DNA of 64,000 bases from Ignavibacterium sp. (lineage in GTDB: Bacteria; Bacteroidota; Ignavibacteria; Ignavibacteriales; Ignavibacteriaceae): contig NZ_AP026678.1 in assembly GCF_025998815.1 (NCBI RefSeq), positions 1,426,001 to 1,490,000 of the forward strand, read 5' to 3'. This document shows positions 42,925-52,709 of this stretch, piece after piece (the first letter of the stretch is position 1; each line of letters starts with the position of its first letter). The notes under the pieces were generated by a model. It was not told the DNA's origin, made no database searches, and saw only the letters and a list, made by a program, of their open reading frames with translations. Made by a program: the position numbers and the translations under genes.

Positions 42925-43386
42925 ATGAAAATCATAGAAGGTAAATACTCAGCAGCAGGAAAAAAGTTTGCAATAATTTTAAGTCGCTTTAATGAATACA
43001 TTGGCGAAAGTTTATTAAAAGGCGCAGTTGATTGCTTTGAAAAACACGGTGTAAGTCAGGATAGTATTGATGTTATTAAAGTTCCCGGTGCATTCGAAAT
43101 ACCGGTAACTGCAGATAAACTTGCAGCATCAAAAAAATACTCAGCAATTGTTTGCCTTGGTGTTGTTATCCGGGGAGCTACTCCGCATTTTGAATATGTT
43201 GCTTCAGCAGCGAGTAATGGAATTGCTCAGGTTGGACTCAAACATTCTTTACCGGTTATCTTTGGTGTTCTAACAACAGATACAATTGAACAAGCAATAG
43301 AAAGAGCCGGAACAAAAGCAGGCAATAAAGGTTGGGATGCTGCATTAACAGCACTCGAGATGGCTGATTTATTCAAACAAATTTAG
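42925..43386 (+). CDS. ribH: 6,7-dimethyl-8-ribityllumazine synthase
   Basis: Penultimate enzyme of riboflavin synthesis, joining 5-amino-6-ribitylaminouracil and 3,4-dihydroxy-2-butanone 4-phosphate. The 153-residue protein has the family's blocks [50 protein letters not shown] (catalytic H) and [20 protein letters not shown]. Normal length for the icosahedral enzyme. No other riboflavin gene is near and no FMN riboswitch was seen. Its position behind the PHP gene suggests housekeeping co-expression only. Confidence 0.97.
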   Translation: MKIIEGKYSAAGKKFAIILSRFNEYIGESLLKGAVDCFEKHGVSQDSIDVIKVPGAFEIPVTADKLAASKKYSAIVCLGVVIRGATPHFEYVASAASNGIAQVGLKHSLPVIFGVLTTDTIEQAIERAGTKAGNKGWDAALTALEMADLFKQI

Positions 43387-43493
43387 GGAAAATTTTATCG
43401 CTTCAATTCTTTACCTTCTATAGTAATTTTGAACAACAAAAAACGGATTCAAATCGCACCTGGTTACTGCTCTAACAAATTAAGGAAACAGTA

Positions 43494-45728
43494 ATGAAAA
43501 ATTTATTTTTTTCACTTATCATATTTTATTCTATCCAAATTTTCCCGCAGATCTTTACCGACTGGAAAAATTACTCGGATATGAAAAGTATTAAAAGTGT
43601 TGTTACTTCAGGCAACGAACTTTGGGCAGCATCATCAGGTGGAGTATTTAATTATAATTTTTCATCCGGAGAGTATAAAAAATTTGGAAAAGCCGAAGGA
43701 CTATTCGGAACCGATGTTAATGCAATAGCGATTGATAATTATGGTAAAATCTGGTTCGGAAGCTCAACAGGTTTGATTGATGTTTATGATCCTTCAAATA
43801 ATTCTTTCAGCACCATAAGAGATATTTTTAATTCCGACAGAACTAATAAAGGAATAAACAGTTTTTCCGTTAAAGGCGATACAATTTTTGTTGCAACGGA
43901 TTTTGGTATATCACTGATTGATACAAAATCATTTTTCTTCTACGATACATATTTCAAATTCGGAACCTTTCCATCTAACATTAAAGTAAATAAAATTTTT
44001 CTCAGCAATTTGATTTATGCTGCAACTGAATCTGGTGTTGCAATACAAAAACAAGGTTCAACCAATCTGTCAGCACCGGAATCGTGGAATGTTTATAATA
44101 CAAATAATGGTTTACCTTCGATTCGTATTTCTGATATAACCATTTATGAAGGAAATATTTTAGCTTCATCAGACAAAGGTATTTATGTTTTTGACTCAGC
44201 AAACTCTTTGTGGAGTTCTTTCATTCCGCAATTGAATAGCACAGCAATAATAAATATGCTTGTTGCACAGAATAAACTTTATTGTATATCTTCTGACAAG
44301 TTGTTCGAATACTCAAATTCAAATCTGAATGAATTATTTAATTCAGCTTCGGCTTTAAGAAATGTTTTCTACTCTGATAACTTTGGAATAATCCTATCAA
44401 CATCTGATGGTGTTTTAACATTAAATGATAACAAATTTTATTTTCCAAACGGACCTGTTGCAAATCAGTTTCCTCAACTTTCTGTTGATGTAAACAGTGT
44501 ACTTTGGTCTTCAACAGGAAACGATGTTACCGGAAAAGGAATTCAAAAGTTTGACGGAAACCAGTGGACAGTTTACTCAGTTTCAGATTATCCTGAACTT
44601 CTTACAAACTCTTTCTTTTCAATTTATTGCGCACCCGATGGTAAAATTTATTCGGGAAATTGGGGAAAAGGTTTTGTAAGAATTGATGACAATAGAATTA
44701 CAAGATTCGATGCATCAAATTCGCCGATGGTTGGAATTCCCGGCGATGGTAACTTCATTGTAATTACAGCACTTGGCTATGATTCAAGAAATAACTTATG
44801 GGCACTGAATTTTGATGCTGCTGACAGAAACAATCTTGCAATGCTTACACCGGATAGTTCGTGGTATGTATTTCAGATTCCTGCTCAGCAAGGAAGAGTA
44901 GTTTCGCAAAATAAAAATCTTGTAATTGATCAATACGATACAAAGTGGTTTAATGCTGACAATGGAACCAAAGGACTTTATTACTTTAATGAAAATAAAA
45001 CTTTCACTAATCCTGCAGATGACAAGAGTGGATTGCTAACAGAATCAAACGGATTGAACAGTGTGGATATCTCGGCAATCAAAGTTGATAGACGAGGTGA
45101 TGTCTGGGTTGGTACAAGCAGAGGATTAAATATCATTACTAACACTTCTACAATTTTAAATTCAGCAAATCCTCAATTAAGAATTACATCCGTGTTTGCT
45201 TTAAGGCAGCAGGTTATAACAGCAATTGCAGTTGATCCGCTTAATCAAAAATGGATTGGAACAAATGAAGGACTTATTCTCGTAAGCAGCGACGGACTGA
45301 GAGTAATAGCAAATCTTAATTCCAAAAATTCACCTTTGCTTGATGATAGAATTGAAAGTCTTGCAGTTGATGAAAAAACAGGAAAGGTATTTGTTGGAAC
45401 AAAATTAGGATTGAACACTTTTGAAACTCCTGCAATTAAACCTGTTGATAGCTTTTCAGGTTTATTTATTTATCCAAGTCCTTTTGTTATTTCTGATGGA
45501 AGTCAGCTTGTGACAATTGATGGATTAATAAGAGATAGCGAAATAAAAATTTTAACTGTTTCGGGAAAGCTTGTAAGAAAACTTGAAACTCCCGGCGGCA
45601 GAGTTGCTTTTTGGGACGGCAGAGATGATGATGGAAATCTCGTTAATTCAGGTATTTATGTAGTAGTTGCATCAGACAGAGAAGCAAACAGTGTTGAAAC
45701 CGGAAAGATTGCTGTGATAAGAAAATAG
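43494..45728 (+). CDS. PorZ-like two-propeller T9SS protein
   Basis: Exported 744-residue protein. The signal peptide (to about residue 18, FPQ) is followed by two propellers of the two-component-regulator kind (IKSVVTSGNELWAASSGGVF, VNAIAIDNYGKIWFGSSTGL, ISAIKVDRRGDVWVGTSRGL, ITAIAVDPLNQKWIGTNEGL). A C-terminal domain ends in NSGIYVVVASDREANSVE..IAVIRK and resembles T9SS sorting domains, although it lacks the PNPFNP box (it reads IYPSPFVISDGSQ). This plan matches PorZ of the T9SS attachment complex, which helps link A-LPS to cargo. Assignment is by architecture. An ordinary cargo propeller is the alternative. Confidence 0.65.
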   Translation: MKNLFFSLIIFYSIQIFPQIFTDWKNYSDMKSIKSVVTSGNELWAASSGGVFNYNFSSGEYKKFGKAEGLFGTDVNAIAIDNYGKIWFGSSTGLIDVYDPSNNSFSTIRDIFNSDRTNKGINSFSVKGDTIFVATDFGISLIDTKSFFFYDTYFKFGTFPSNIKVNKIFLSNLIYAATESGVAIQKQGSTNLSAPESWNVYNTNNGLPSIRISDITIYEGNILASSDKGIYVFDSANSLWSSFIPQLNSTAIINMLVAQNKLYCISSDKLFEYSNSNLNELFNSASALRNVFYSDNFGIILSTSDGVLTLNDNKFYFPNGPVANQFPQLSVDVNSVLWSSTGNDVTGKGIQKFDGNQWTVYSVSDYPELLTNSFFSIYCAPDGKIYSGNWGKGFVRIDDNRITRFDASNSPMVGIPGDGNFIVITALGYDSRNNLWALNFDAADRNNLAMLTPDSSWYVFQIPAQQGRVVSQNKNLVIDQYDTKWFNADNGTKGLYYFNENKTFTNPADDKSGLLTESNGLNSVDISAIKVDRRGDVWVGTSRGLNIITNTSTILNSANPQLRITSVFALRQQVITAIAVDPLNQKWIGTNEGLILVSSDGLRVIANLNSKNSPLLDDRIESLAVDEKTGKVFVGTKLGLNTFETPAIKPVDSFSGLFIYPSPFVISDGSQLVTIDGLIRDSEIKILTVSGKLVRKLETPGGRVAFWDGRDDDGNLVNSGIYVVVASDREANSVETGKIAVIRK

Positions 45729-45732
45729 TTCT

Positions 45733-47700
45733 ATGATTGATCTGATTAATGTCTCACTTCAGTTTAATGGTAAGTATCTATTCAAGGATGTCAATTACAG
45801 AATTTCATCCGGAGATAAGATTTCTTTAGTCGGTGCAAACGGAACCGGAAAGTCTTCCCTTCTGAAAATTATAACCGGAGAAATTGAACCCGAGAGCGGA
45901 ACAGTTCAAAGGCAAAAAAATATTTCGATTGGTTACCTTCCGCAGGAAAATGTAACTCACGCAAACAAAACTTTACTTGAAGAAGCCACTTCAGCACTCA
46001 GTGATATTATCAAGCTTCAGGAGAAGGAAAAAGAACTTCAATCTGAACTTTCAAAAGAGAATTTAACTGAGCAGGAACGTGATGATTTAATTCATCAGCT
46101 TGGTGAAGTTCACTTAAGATTAGTAGAACTTGATTCGTATTCTGCTAATGCTAAAGTTGAGAAAATTCTTAAAGGTCTTGGATTTGAAGAGGAAGATTTT
46201 GATCGTCCAACACAGACTTTTTCAGGTGGCTGGCAGATGAGAATAGCACTTGCTAAAATTCTCATCTCACAAAATGATATTCTTCTGCTCGATGAACCTA
46301 CAAATCATCTCGATATTGATTCTCTTAACTGGTTAATCAGTTTTCTTAAATCTTATCGTGGCGCACTTATGGTTGTTTCGCACGATAAAAATTTTGTTAA
46401 TCAGGTTACAGATAAAACTCTCGAAATATATCTTGGAAAATTTTATACATTCAAAGGCGATTATGATTCTTATCTGAAGTATAAAGAAGAAAGAGATGCA
46501 CAAACAATTCATCAGTATGAACTTCAGCAAAAAAAGATTAAAGAGACTGAAAGATTTATTGAGCGTTTCCGTTATAAAGCTACAAAAGCAAGGCAGGTTC
46601 AAAGCAGAATCAAGCAGCTTGAAAAACTTGAACTTGTTGAGTTACCTGAATCGAAAAATGAAATTGATATAAGATTTCCAACTCCACCACAAAGCGGAAG
46701 AATTCCAATTCAATTAATCGGAGTCAGAAAAAGTTATGGCGATAAACTTGTTTTGAATAACATTGATTTGACAATTGAGCGCGGAGATAAAATTGCTTTT
46801 GTCGGTCCGAATGGAGCAGGCAAAACAACTTTAGCGAAAATCATAGCAGGCGTTCTGCAACATGATACCGGCGAAAGAATAATCGGTCATAATACTTTCA
46901 TTTCTTACTATGCACAGGATGTTGCAGATAATCTCAATCCTGAACTTGATATTCTTGACTCGGTTTACGGAATCAATGAAGAGAAAACTGTTGGCGAACT
47001 TCGTTCTTTGCTTGGTTCTTTCTTATTCACAGGCGATGATGTATTCAAAAAAGTTGGCGTGCTTTCGGGTGGAGAAAAAAGTCGTGTTGCTCTCTGCAAA
47101 ATTCTTCTTACAAAAGCTAATCTTATCATTCTCGATGAGCCGACAAACCACCTTGATATTGATTCAAAGCGAATACTTCAGAAAGCATTAGTTGATTTCA
47201 ATGGTTCGCTTGTTATTGTATCGCACGATGTTGATTTCCTTAGACCAATTATCAACAAAGTGTTGGATATAAGAAAATCAGGATTGAAGATGTATCACGG
47301 AGATATTGATTATTATCTTTTTAAGCGTAAAGAATTAATTGAAGAGAGTAATTATAACTCGGATAAATCAGAATCATCTTTGCAAAAAAATTCTGTCAGT
47401 GAAAATCTTTCAAGAAAAGAACAGAAAAGATTGGAAGCTGAACTTCGACAGAAAAAATATCAGGCAACGAAAGATTTAACAAAAGAAATTGAGAGACTTG
47501 AAAAGCAAATAAGTTTACTTGAGGAGGAACATAAAGCCATTCAAACAAAACTTGCTGACCCGGAATTTTATACTAACACTGAGGAAGTGAAAATTACAAA
47601 CAAAAGATTCAAGGAAGTTGAAAAAGAATTAGAAGAGTTAATGATTCAATGGGAATCAAAAACCGAAGAGCTTAATAATATTCTGAATCAGTTCAATTAA
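45733..47700 (+). CDS. ABC-F family ATPase (Uup/EttA-like)
   Basis: Cytoplasmic translation-associated ATPase of 655 residues with two ABC domains and no membrane segments. Domain 1: Walker A GANGTGKSS, signature FSGGWQMR, Walker B LLLDEPTNHLD. A linker with charged helices follows (about 235-310, including ERFRYKATKARQVQSRIKQL). Domain 2: Walker A GPNGAGKTT, signature LSGGEKSR, Walker B LIILDEPTNHLD. The C-terminal coiled coil (about 565-650) is the Uup-type extension. Family roles are ribosome rescue or antibiotic resistance. This one cannot be told apart by sequence alone. Confidence 0.93.
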   Translation: MIDLINVSLQFNGKYLFKDVNYRISSGDKISLVGANGTGKSSLLKIITGEIEPESGTVQRQKNISIGYLPQENVTHANKTLLEEATSALSDIIKLQEKEKELQSELSKENLTEQERDDLIHQLGEVHLRLVELDSYSANAKVEKILKGLGFEEEDFDRPTQTFSGGWQMRIALAKILISQNDILLLDEPTNHLDIDSLNWLISFLKSYRGALMVVSHDKNFVNQVTDKTLEIYLGKFYTFKGDYDSYLKYKEERDAQTIHQYELQQKKIKETERFIERFRYKATKARQVQSRIKQLEKLELVELPESKNEIDIRFPTPPQSGRIPIQLIGVRKSYGDKLVLNNIDLTIERGDKIAFVGPNGAGKTTLAKIIAGVLQHDTGERIIGHNTFISYYAQDVADNLNPELDILDSVYGINEEKTVGELRSLLGSFLFTGDDVFKKVGVLSGGEKSRVALCKILLTKANLIILDEPTNHLDIDSKRILQKALVDFNGSLVIVSHDVDFLRPIINKVLDIRKSGLKMYHGDIDYYLFKRKELIEESNYNSDKSESSLQKNSVSENLSRKEQKRLEAELRQKKYQATKDLTKEIERLEKQISLLEEEHKAIQTKLADPEFYTNTEEVKITNKRFKEVEKELEELMIQWESKTEELNNILNQFN

Positions 47701-48674
47701 ACATCAACACCTAAAAATTCCTTCGTAAGTGCAATGCCACCATAAATTGCAGCATCATCACCAAGTTTTGATTGAACGATTTTCAGATTTTTAGATGAAT
47801 CTTCGAGTGCATATTTATAGAATTCATTTTTAATCAATGGAATATAAAACTTTCCTAGTGCTTCAATAACACCACCACCTAAAACAATCATATCAAAGTT
47901 CATCAGATTTTGAATTCCTGAAAGAACCTGTCCGGTTATTTGTGCAGCTTCTTTCATTCTGTTAATTACTACTTTATCTCCCATCTGAACTGCATTCAAC
48001 AAAGCTTTGCTCTTAATTCTTTCATTTGCCTTGATTTGTTTTTCAAGAATACTTCTTTTCTTTTCTTTCTTAACATCTTTAATAATGTTATTGACTATTG
48101 CTGTTCTGCTTGCAAGAGCTTCAAAACAACCTTTTCTTCCGCAGCCACACTTGGGTCCGTTTTTATCTACCAACATATGTCCGATCTCTCCGGCAACAAA
48201 GTTTGAACCTCTGTAAATTTCTCCGTTGATAATGACACCACCACCTATTCCTGTTCCAATGAAAACTGCCAAAAGATTTTTAGCACTCTTTCCTACACCA
48301 AAATGTTTTATTCCAAGTGCACCAAGATTTACATCATTTTCAATTAATACTTTATATGGAAGAATTTTTTCCAGACGGTTTTTAATATTGAAATTTTTTA
48401 TCCCAAGGTTTGGTGCAATTCCTATGTGTCCTGTAAATGGATTAACAGAACCGGGAACACCGAGACAAACAGAAACAATCTGAGAGTTTGATAAACCAAC
48501 ATCATCAACAAGTGTTTTAACAAGTGAAGCAATATCTTTTACATAATCGTTTGGGGTTTTATCGAGGTCGGTTGAAATTTTTGCCCGTGATATGATTCCT
48601 TTATGTGAATTGATAACCGAAGCGAGCATTTTTGTTCCGCCCATATCAACACTTATTACAAATTTTTCTTCCAA
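47697..48674 (-). CDS. ROK-family sugar kinase
   Basis: A 325-residue ROK kinase, probably glucokinase or a sugar/N-acetylmannosamine kinase. Motifs: VDMGGTKMLAS (phosphate loop), IENDVNLGALG (catalytic D), FIGTGIGGGVIINGEIYRG, VAGEIGHM, and the zinc-binding CGCGRKGCFEALAS. No N-terminal DNA-binding domain, so it is an enzyme not a repressor. It converges with the ABC-F gene (overlap of 4 bases at the ends) and is divergent from rsmA. Confidence 0.9.
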   Translation of the reverse strand: MEEKFVISVDMGGTKMLASVINSHKGIISRAKISTDLDKTPNDYVKDIASLVKTLVDDVGLSNSQIVSVCLGVPGSVNPFTGHIGIAPNLGIKNFNIKNRLEKILPYKVLIENDVNLGALGIKHFGVGKSAKNLLAVFIGTGIGGGVIINGEIYRGSNFVAGEIGHMLVDKNGPKCGCGRKGCFEALASRTAIVNNIIKDVKKEKKRSILEKQIKANERIKSKALLNAVQMGDKVVINRMKEAAQITGQVLSGIQNLMNFDMIVLGGGVIEALGKFYIPLIKNEFYKYALEDSSKNLKIVQSKLGDDAAIYGGIALTKEFLGVDV

Positions 48675-48791
48675 TTTTATCTCCTGATTTTTTACAAGAT
48701 TTGCATTGAAAAACTATTACATATTTAGCTCTTATACAATAATTCATCAACATGATTTTTGTAAGTTTGAATAATTAAATTCGGATGATAA

Positions 48792-49571
48792 GTGGTTAAA
48801 CCAATAAAAAGATTCGGACAGAATTTTCTTAAAGACAATAATATTCTCAGGAAAATTACTGAAGTAATAAATCCTCAAAAGAATGATAAGATTATTGAGA
48901 TTGGTCCTGGCGAAGGTGCACTAACAAAACTCCTGTCAAACAGTGGCGCTGATGTTACAGCAATTGAGATTGATAAACGCGTCATTGAACATCTGAAGGA
49001 AACATATCCTGAAGTAAAAATAATAAATCAGGATTTCCTCGAAATTGATTTAACTCATTTTGGATCTTCTGATTTACGGATTGTTGGAAATATTCCTTAC
49101 AATATTACTTCACCAATAATATTTAAACTGATTGAAAACTATTATCTCATCCGTGATGCTGTGTTTATGGTTCAATATGAAGTAGCAAAAAGAATGACTG
49201 CTAAGAAAGGAACTAAGGATTATGGAATTCTTTCTGTTCTTTTAAGCTACTTTGCTGATACTGAGTTTTGCTTTAAAGTTTCACCAAATGTTTTTTATCC
49301 GAAGCCAAAAGTATTTTCGGCAGTTGTTAAAATAAAATTCAAAAAGAATCTGGATGAGTCACTGAATAAAACATTCATTCAGATTGTCAAAGCAGCATTT
49401 GGCAACAGAAGAAAAACCCTTAAAAATTCACTCTCTAACAGTATATTTGCACAATTAAATTTCAGCGGGTGCGATGTTGACCTTTCACTTCGCGCTGAGC
49501 AGCTTGATTTATCTGACTTTATTAAGCTTGCCGAATTTGCCCGCGAAAATATTTCTGCATCATCAATTTAG
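48792..49571 (+). CDS. rsmA: 16S rRNA dimethyladenosine transferase
   Basis: KsgA/RsmA dimethylates A1518 and A1519 in the 16S rRNA 3' end. The 259-residue protein has KPIKRFGQNFLKDNNIL at the start, SAM motif I IEIGPGEGALTKLL, motif II VTAIEID, and the catalytic NIPYNI (NxPY). The C terminus has the usual helical domain with FGNRRKTLKNSL. Start codon is GTG. It overlaps nothing and is followed 6 bases later by a PAP2 gene in the same direction. Confidence 0.95.
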   Translation: MVKPIKRFGQNFLKDNNILRKITEVINPQKNDKIIEIGPGEGALTKLLSNSGADVTAIEIDKRVIEHLKETYPEVKIINQDFLEIDLTHFGSSDLRIVGNIPYNITSPIIFKLIENYYLIRDAVFMVQYEVAKRMTAKKGTKDYGILSVLLSYFADTEFCFKVSPNVFYPKPKVFSAVVKIKFKKNLDESLNKTFIQIVKAAFGNRRKTLKNSLSNSIFAQLNFSGCDVDLSLRAEQLDLSDFIKLAEFARENISASSI

Positions 49572-49577
49572 GTTTTA

Positions 49578-50528
49578 ATGGATAAAGCAAAGCGACTTAT
49601 TAAAAAGTTAAAAGCATTCGATGTTGTTGTAGTAGTTTTCTATCTTATCCTTTCACTGCTTCATTTAATTTTTTTCGACAGAATTGAGTATTCAACTGCG
49701 TGGATACTAATCAACATTTCAATTATTGGTTTTGCATTTCTTATATCTTACCTTGAATCGATAAGCGAAAGTAAAATCTGGTACATAATACATTACTGGT
49801 ACATAGCACCAATTATTCTAATCACTTTTAAGCAACTCTGGTATATGGTTAAACCAATTCGCGGAGTTGATTATGATTGGTTATTTATTCAGATTGACAG
49901 GTGGATGTTCGGTACTGATCCAACACATTTGCTTTATCAGATTGCTAATCCGGTTTTAACAGAAATTTTGCAAATTGTTTATGGAATGTTTTATCTGTTA
50001 CCAATAATTCTTGGTTTATCATTACTTAAAGAAAAAAGATTTGTTGCACTCGATTTTGCTGTGTTCTCAGTTGTTTATGGATTCTTTCTTTCTTATCTGG
50101 GTTATTTCTCTCTTCCGGGAATTGGTCCAAGATTTACTTTGCACGACTTCTCAACTTTAAATGAACAACTGCCCGGATTATTCCTTACAAACTTTTTAAG
50201 AGAAATTGTAAACACAGGTGAAAGTATTCCAGCAGGTACTCCAAATCCTGCCGAAGTTGTTCAAAGAGATGTATTCCCGAGCGGACATACAATGATTACA
50301 TTGATTGTTATTTATCTTTCAATAAAACTTAAATCCAAAACAAGATATTTTCTCTCTGTTGTTGGAACTTTATTGATATTCTCAACAGTTTATCTGTGGT
50401 ATCATTATGTTATTGATTTAATTGGAGGCGCTGTGTTTATGGCTTTTGCAATGTGGAGCGGCAAACACATTTTCAACTGGTGGCGAAGAAAGATTGGCAA
50501 AGAAGAATTTGAGTATGGGAAGTATTGA
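49578..50528 (+). CDS. PAP2-superfamily membrane phosphatase-like protein
   Basis: A 316-residue multi-pass membrane protein with about six helices. The PAP2 signature is PSGHTM (C2 motif) and YHYVIDLIGG (H and D of C3). It lacks a clear KxxxxxxRP motif, and its layout resembles the inositol phosphorylceramide synthase-like (Aur1-type) branch. It probably transfers or removes a lipid phosphate in the membrane. Co-directional with rsmA (6-base gap). Confidence 0.8.
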   Translation: MDKAKRLIKKLKAFDVVVVVFYLILSLLHLIFFDRIEYSTAWILINISIIGFAFLISYLESISESKIWYIIHYWYIAPIILITFKQLWYMVKPIRGVDYDWLFIQIDRWMFGTDPTHLLYQIANPVLTEILQIVYGMFYLLPIILGLSLLKEKRFVALDFAVFSVVYGFFLSYLGYFSLPGIGPRFTLHDFSTLNEQLPGLFLTNFLREIVNTGESIPAGTPNPAEVVQRDVFPSGHTMITLIVIYLSIKLKSKTRYFLSVVGTLLIFSTVYLWYHYVIDLIGGAVFMAFAMWSGKHIFNWWRRKIGKEEFEYGKY

Positions 50529-50530
50529 GA

Positions 50531-50605
50531 AGTTTAAGTTAAAGTTTAAGTTTAAGATTTGGGATGTATGAATTATTGAATGACTGAATGAGTGTTTGAA
50601 TGAAT
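50531..50605. repeat. Low-complexity repeats (GTTTAA/GTTAAA, then TGAATGA)
   Basis: AGTTTAAGTTAAAGTTTAAG (50531-50550) and further copies, then repeated TGAATGA/TTGAATGA units (about 50570-50605), fill the gap between the PAP2 and menG genes. The first kind is shared with 9430-9490 and 54148-54190. Confidence 0.75.
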
Positions 50606-50675
50606 GATTTTTGGATTAAATAATTAATTAAATCTGTACTGTCTGCGTTCTATTAAAAATTAAATAAAAGATTAA

Positions 50676-51362
50676 ATGTCCACTGAAAAAAAACATAAAG
50701 TAAAGAACATCTTCGACGACATATCCGGTAAATACGATTTACTGAATCATCTGCTTAGCTTTGGTGTTGATAAACGATGGAGAAAGAAAGCTCTGAAACT
50801 CACAGGACTAAATAAAGATTCATTTCTTCTTGATGTTGCCTGTGGTACAGGTGATGTTGCAATCGAAGCAAAGAATATCGGTGTAGAAAAAATTGTCGGC
50901 GCAGATTTTTCGCACAACATGCTTTCATTCTTCAACAAGAAAAGTAAATGGATTGTTGGAAATAATGTTCAGATGGTTGCAGAACAAATGCCCTTTAAAG
51001 ACAATACATTTACAAACATCACAGTTGCATTTGGAGTAAGAAACTTTTACGATATTCAACAAGGATTCAATTCATTTTACAGAGTGTTGAAACAAGGTGG
51101 CAAAGCAACAATAATCGAATTTAAAATGCCAAAGAATAAACTTTTTGCTGCTCTGTATAAATTTTATTTTAAGAAAATTCTTCCCGCAATCGGAGGATTA
51201 ATTTCCGGAAATAAATCTGCTTATACTTATCTGCCTGAATCAGTGGAAGAATTTGATATGAAAGTTGATTTAATAAAGCTTTTACAGAATTCTGGTTTCA
51301 GAAAAATTGAAGTCTATAATTTTACATTCGGAATTGTTCAAACTATAATCGCTGAAAAGTAA
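50676..51362 (+). CDS. menG: Demethylmenaquinone methyltransferase
   Basis: UbiE/MenG-type C-methyltransferase (228 residues) for the last step of menaquinone synthesis. It has the family's opening (KNIFDDISGKYDLLNHLLSF then GVDKRWRKK), SAM motif DVACGTGDVAIEAKN, and VAFGVRNFYDIQQGFNSFYRV, a strong UbiE signature. The end GIVQTIIAEK is typical. As no ubiquinone gene is seen, menaquinone is the likelier product, consistent with the type B complex II at the window start. ubiE is the alternative name. Confidence 0.93.
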   Translation: MSTEKKHKVKNIFDDISGKYDLLNHLLSFGVDKRWRKKALKLTGLNKDSFLLDVACGTGDVAIEAKNIGVEKIVGADFSHNMLSFFNKKSKWIVGNNVQMVAEQMPFKDNTFTNITVAFGVRNFYDIQQGFNSFYRVLKQGGKATIIEFKMPKNKLFAALYKFYFKKILPAIGGLISGNKSAYTYLPESVEEFDMKVDLIKLLQNSGFRKIEVYNFTFGIVQTIIAEK

Positions 51363-52124
51363 TCAAGGGATAAAATAATTTCTTAATTCTTCCAGAACAT
51401 AAGTTGATGTTAATGATAAATCTAATCTTCCACCTCTGATTAGATTTAAAACAAATGATTCACCTTTCCATTTAACAAATCCAATGTTTTCTGCAATGTA
51501 GCCATAAGCATAAAAGCTTTCTGCAGAACCTAGCGGATCGATTTGTATTTCGAGCTTATATTCAATTTTATAAACATCAATTGTGTATTGCGAATCTCTT
51601 GTAGCTACTGTTAATTGCTCTGTTCCTAAAACTTTAGCACTTGTTTTAATTGGAGAGAATACTGGAATTCCACCAACAGTAATATCAATCTGATAAACAG
51701 GCCAGGTTTGATTTAATTGTAATGGAAGAAATAACAATCTTGATTCAGTGTCTATTCTTAGAGAATTTCTTAGACTATCGGGAATCAATTGACCCAAACC
51801 AGTAGTATCTGTGTAATAAAAAACGCCTGTGCTACTCTTTCGAAAGTATGTTGTATCTAAAGTTAAAGCTCGTTCTATAATTATTGAATCAACCTGAACG
51901 AAATATTCTGTCCCGTTAATATTTTGCACACCAGTTATATCAGAAATTCGTGCACCACTTAAAGCCAAATTGGAATCCAGAGTTAGACTATAACTAAATT
52001 TTGAACCAACTTTTGCAGGAAAATAATCCTTGTTATCATCAGGTGGATTGATAATCGAATCATCTTTACAGGAATAAGTAATTAGTAAAGAGCTAATAAT
52101 CATTAAATAAAAAATCTTTTTCAT
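51363..52124 (-). CDS. Putative lipoprotein
   Basis: A 253-residue protein with a lipoprotein signal (lipobox ITYSC, about residue 19), then KDDSIINPPDDNKDYFP. The rest is beta-rich (FSYSLTLDSNLALSGARISD, YFVQVDSIIIERALTLDTTY, VYKIEYKLEIQIDPLG) with no family I recognise. It overlaps rdgB by 4 bases and is downstream of it in the same operon. It converges with menG (adjacent ends). Confidence 0.7.
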   Translation of the reverse strand: MKKIFYLMIISSLLITYSCKDDSIINPPDDNKDYFPAKVGSKFSYSLTLDSNLALSGARISDITGVQNINGTEYFVQVDSIIIERALTLDTTYFRKSSTGVFYYTDTTGLGQLIPDSLRNSLRIDTESRLLFLPLQLNQTWPVYQIDITVGGIPVFSPIKTSAKVLGTEQLTVATRDSQYTIDVYKIEYKLEIQIDPLGSAESFYAYGYIAENIGFVKWKGESFVLNLIRGGRLDLSLTSTYVLEELRNYFIP

Positions 52125-52708
52125 AATATCGCCTCTAATTTTCTATGTAATTTCCTAAATGCCATTGAACGATGACTTATTTTATTTTTTTCCTCGTGTG
52201 AAAGTTCGCCGAATGTTTTATCATAACCGTTAGGAATAAACAGTGGATCATATCCAAAACCATTTTTGCCTCTTGGTTCTGTTATTACTCTTCCCTTCAC
52301 TTCTCCGTATGCATTAGTGAAATTCTTTCCATCATAATAACTTGCAACACAAACAAACTTTGCTCTGTGAGGTTCAGGAAATTTTTGAATTGCTTTTATT
52401 AACTTTTCATTATTAAGAAAATCATTCGCATTTTCTCCGGCATATCTTGCGGAATAAATTCCGGGTTCACCATTCAATTGTTCAACTACCAAACCTGAAT
52501 CATCACCAATTGCCGGAATTCCGTATTTATCATAACAAGCTTTTGCTTTCAACTTTGCATTTTCCTCAAATGTTTTTCCTGTCTCATCAACATCGGGCGA
52601 ATCTTCAAAATCCAGAAATGAAATAATTTCAACATTTAGATCTTTGAAAATCTCTTTGATATCGTTCAACTTGCCTTTGTTCTTTGTTGCAATTAAAATT
52701 TTTTTCAC
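52121..52708 (-). CDS. rdgB: XTP/dITP diphosphatase (HAM1/RdgB)
   Basis: House-cleaning pyrophosphatase (195 residues) that removes non-canonical purine triphosphates. Motifs: ATKNKGKLNDIKEIF at the N terminus, GDDSGLVVEQLNGEPGIYSA then RYAGE (substrate and metal site) and FGYDPLFIPNGYDKTFGEL in the C-terminal half. Ends SHRSMAFRKL, normal for the family. It starts 1 base after the mtaD-like gene and precedes the lipoprotein gene. Confidence 0.96.
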   Translation of the reverse strand: MKKILIATKNKGKLNDIKEIFKDLNVEIISFLDFEDSPDVDETGKTFEENAKLKAKACYDKYGIPAIGDDSGLVVEQLNGEPGIYSARYAGENANDFLNNEKLIKAIQKFPEPHRAKFVCVASYYDGKNFTNAYGEVKGRVITEPRGKNGFGYDPLFIPNGYDKTFGELSHEEKNKISHRSMAFRKLHRKLEAIL

Positions 52709-52709
52709 G

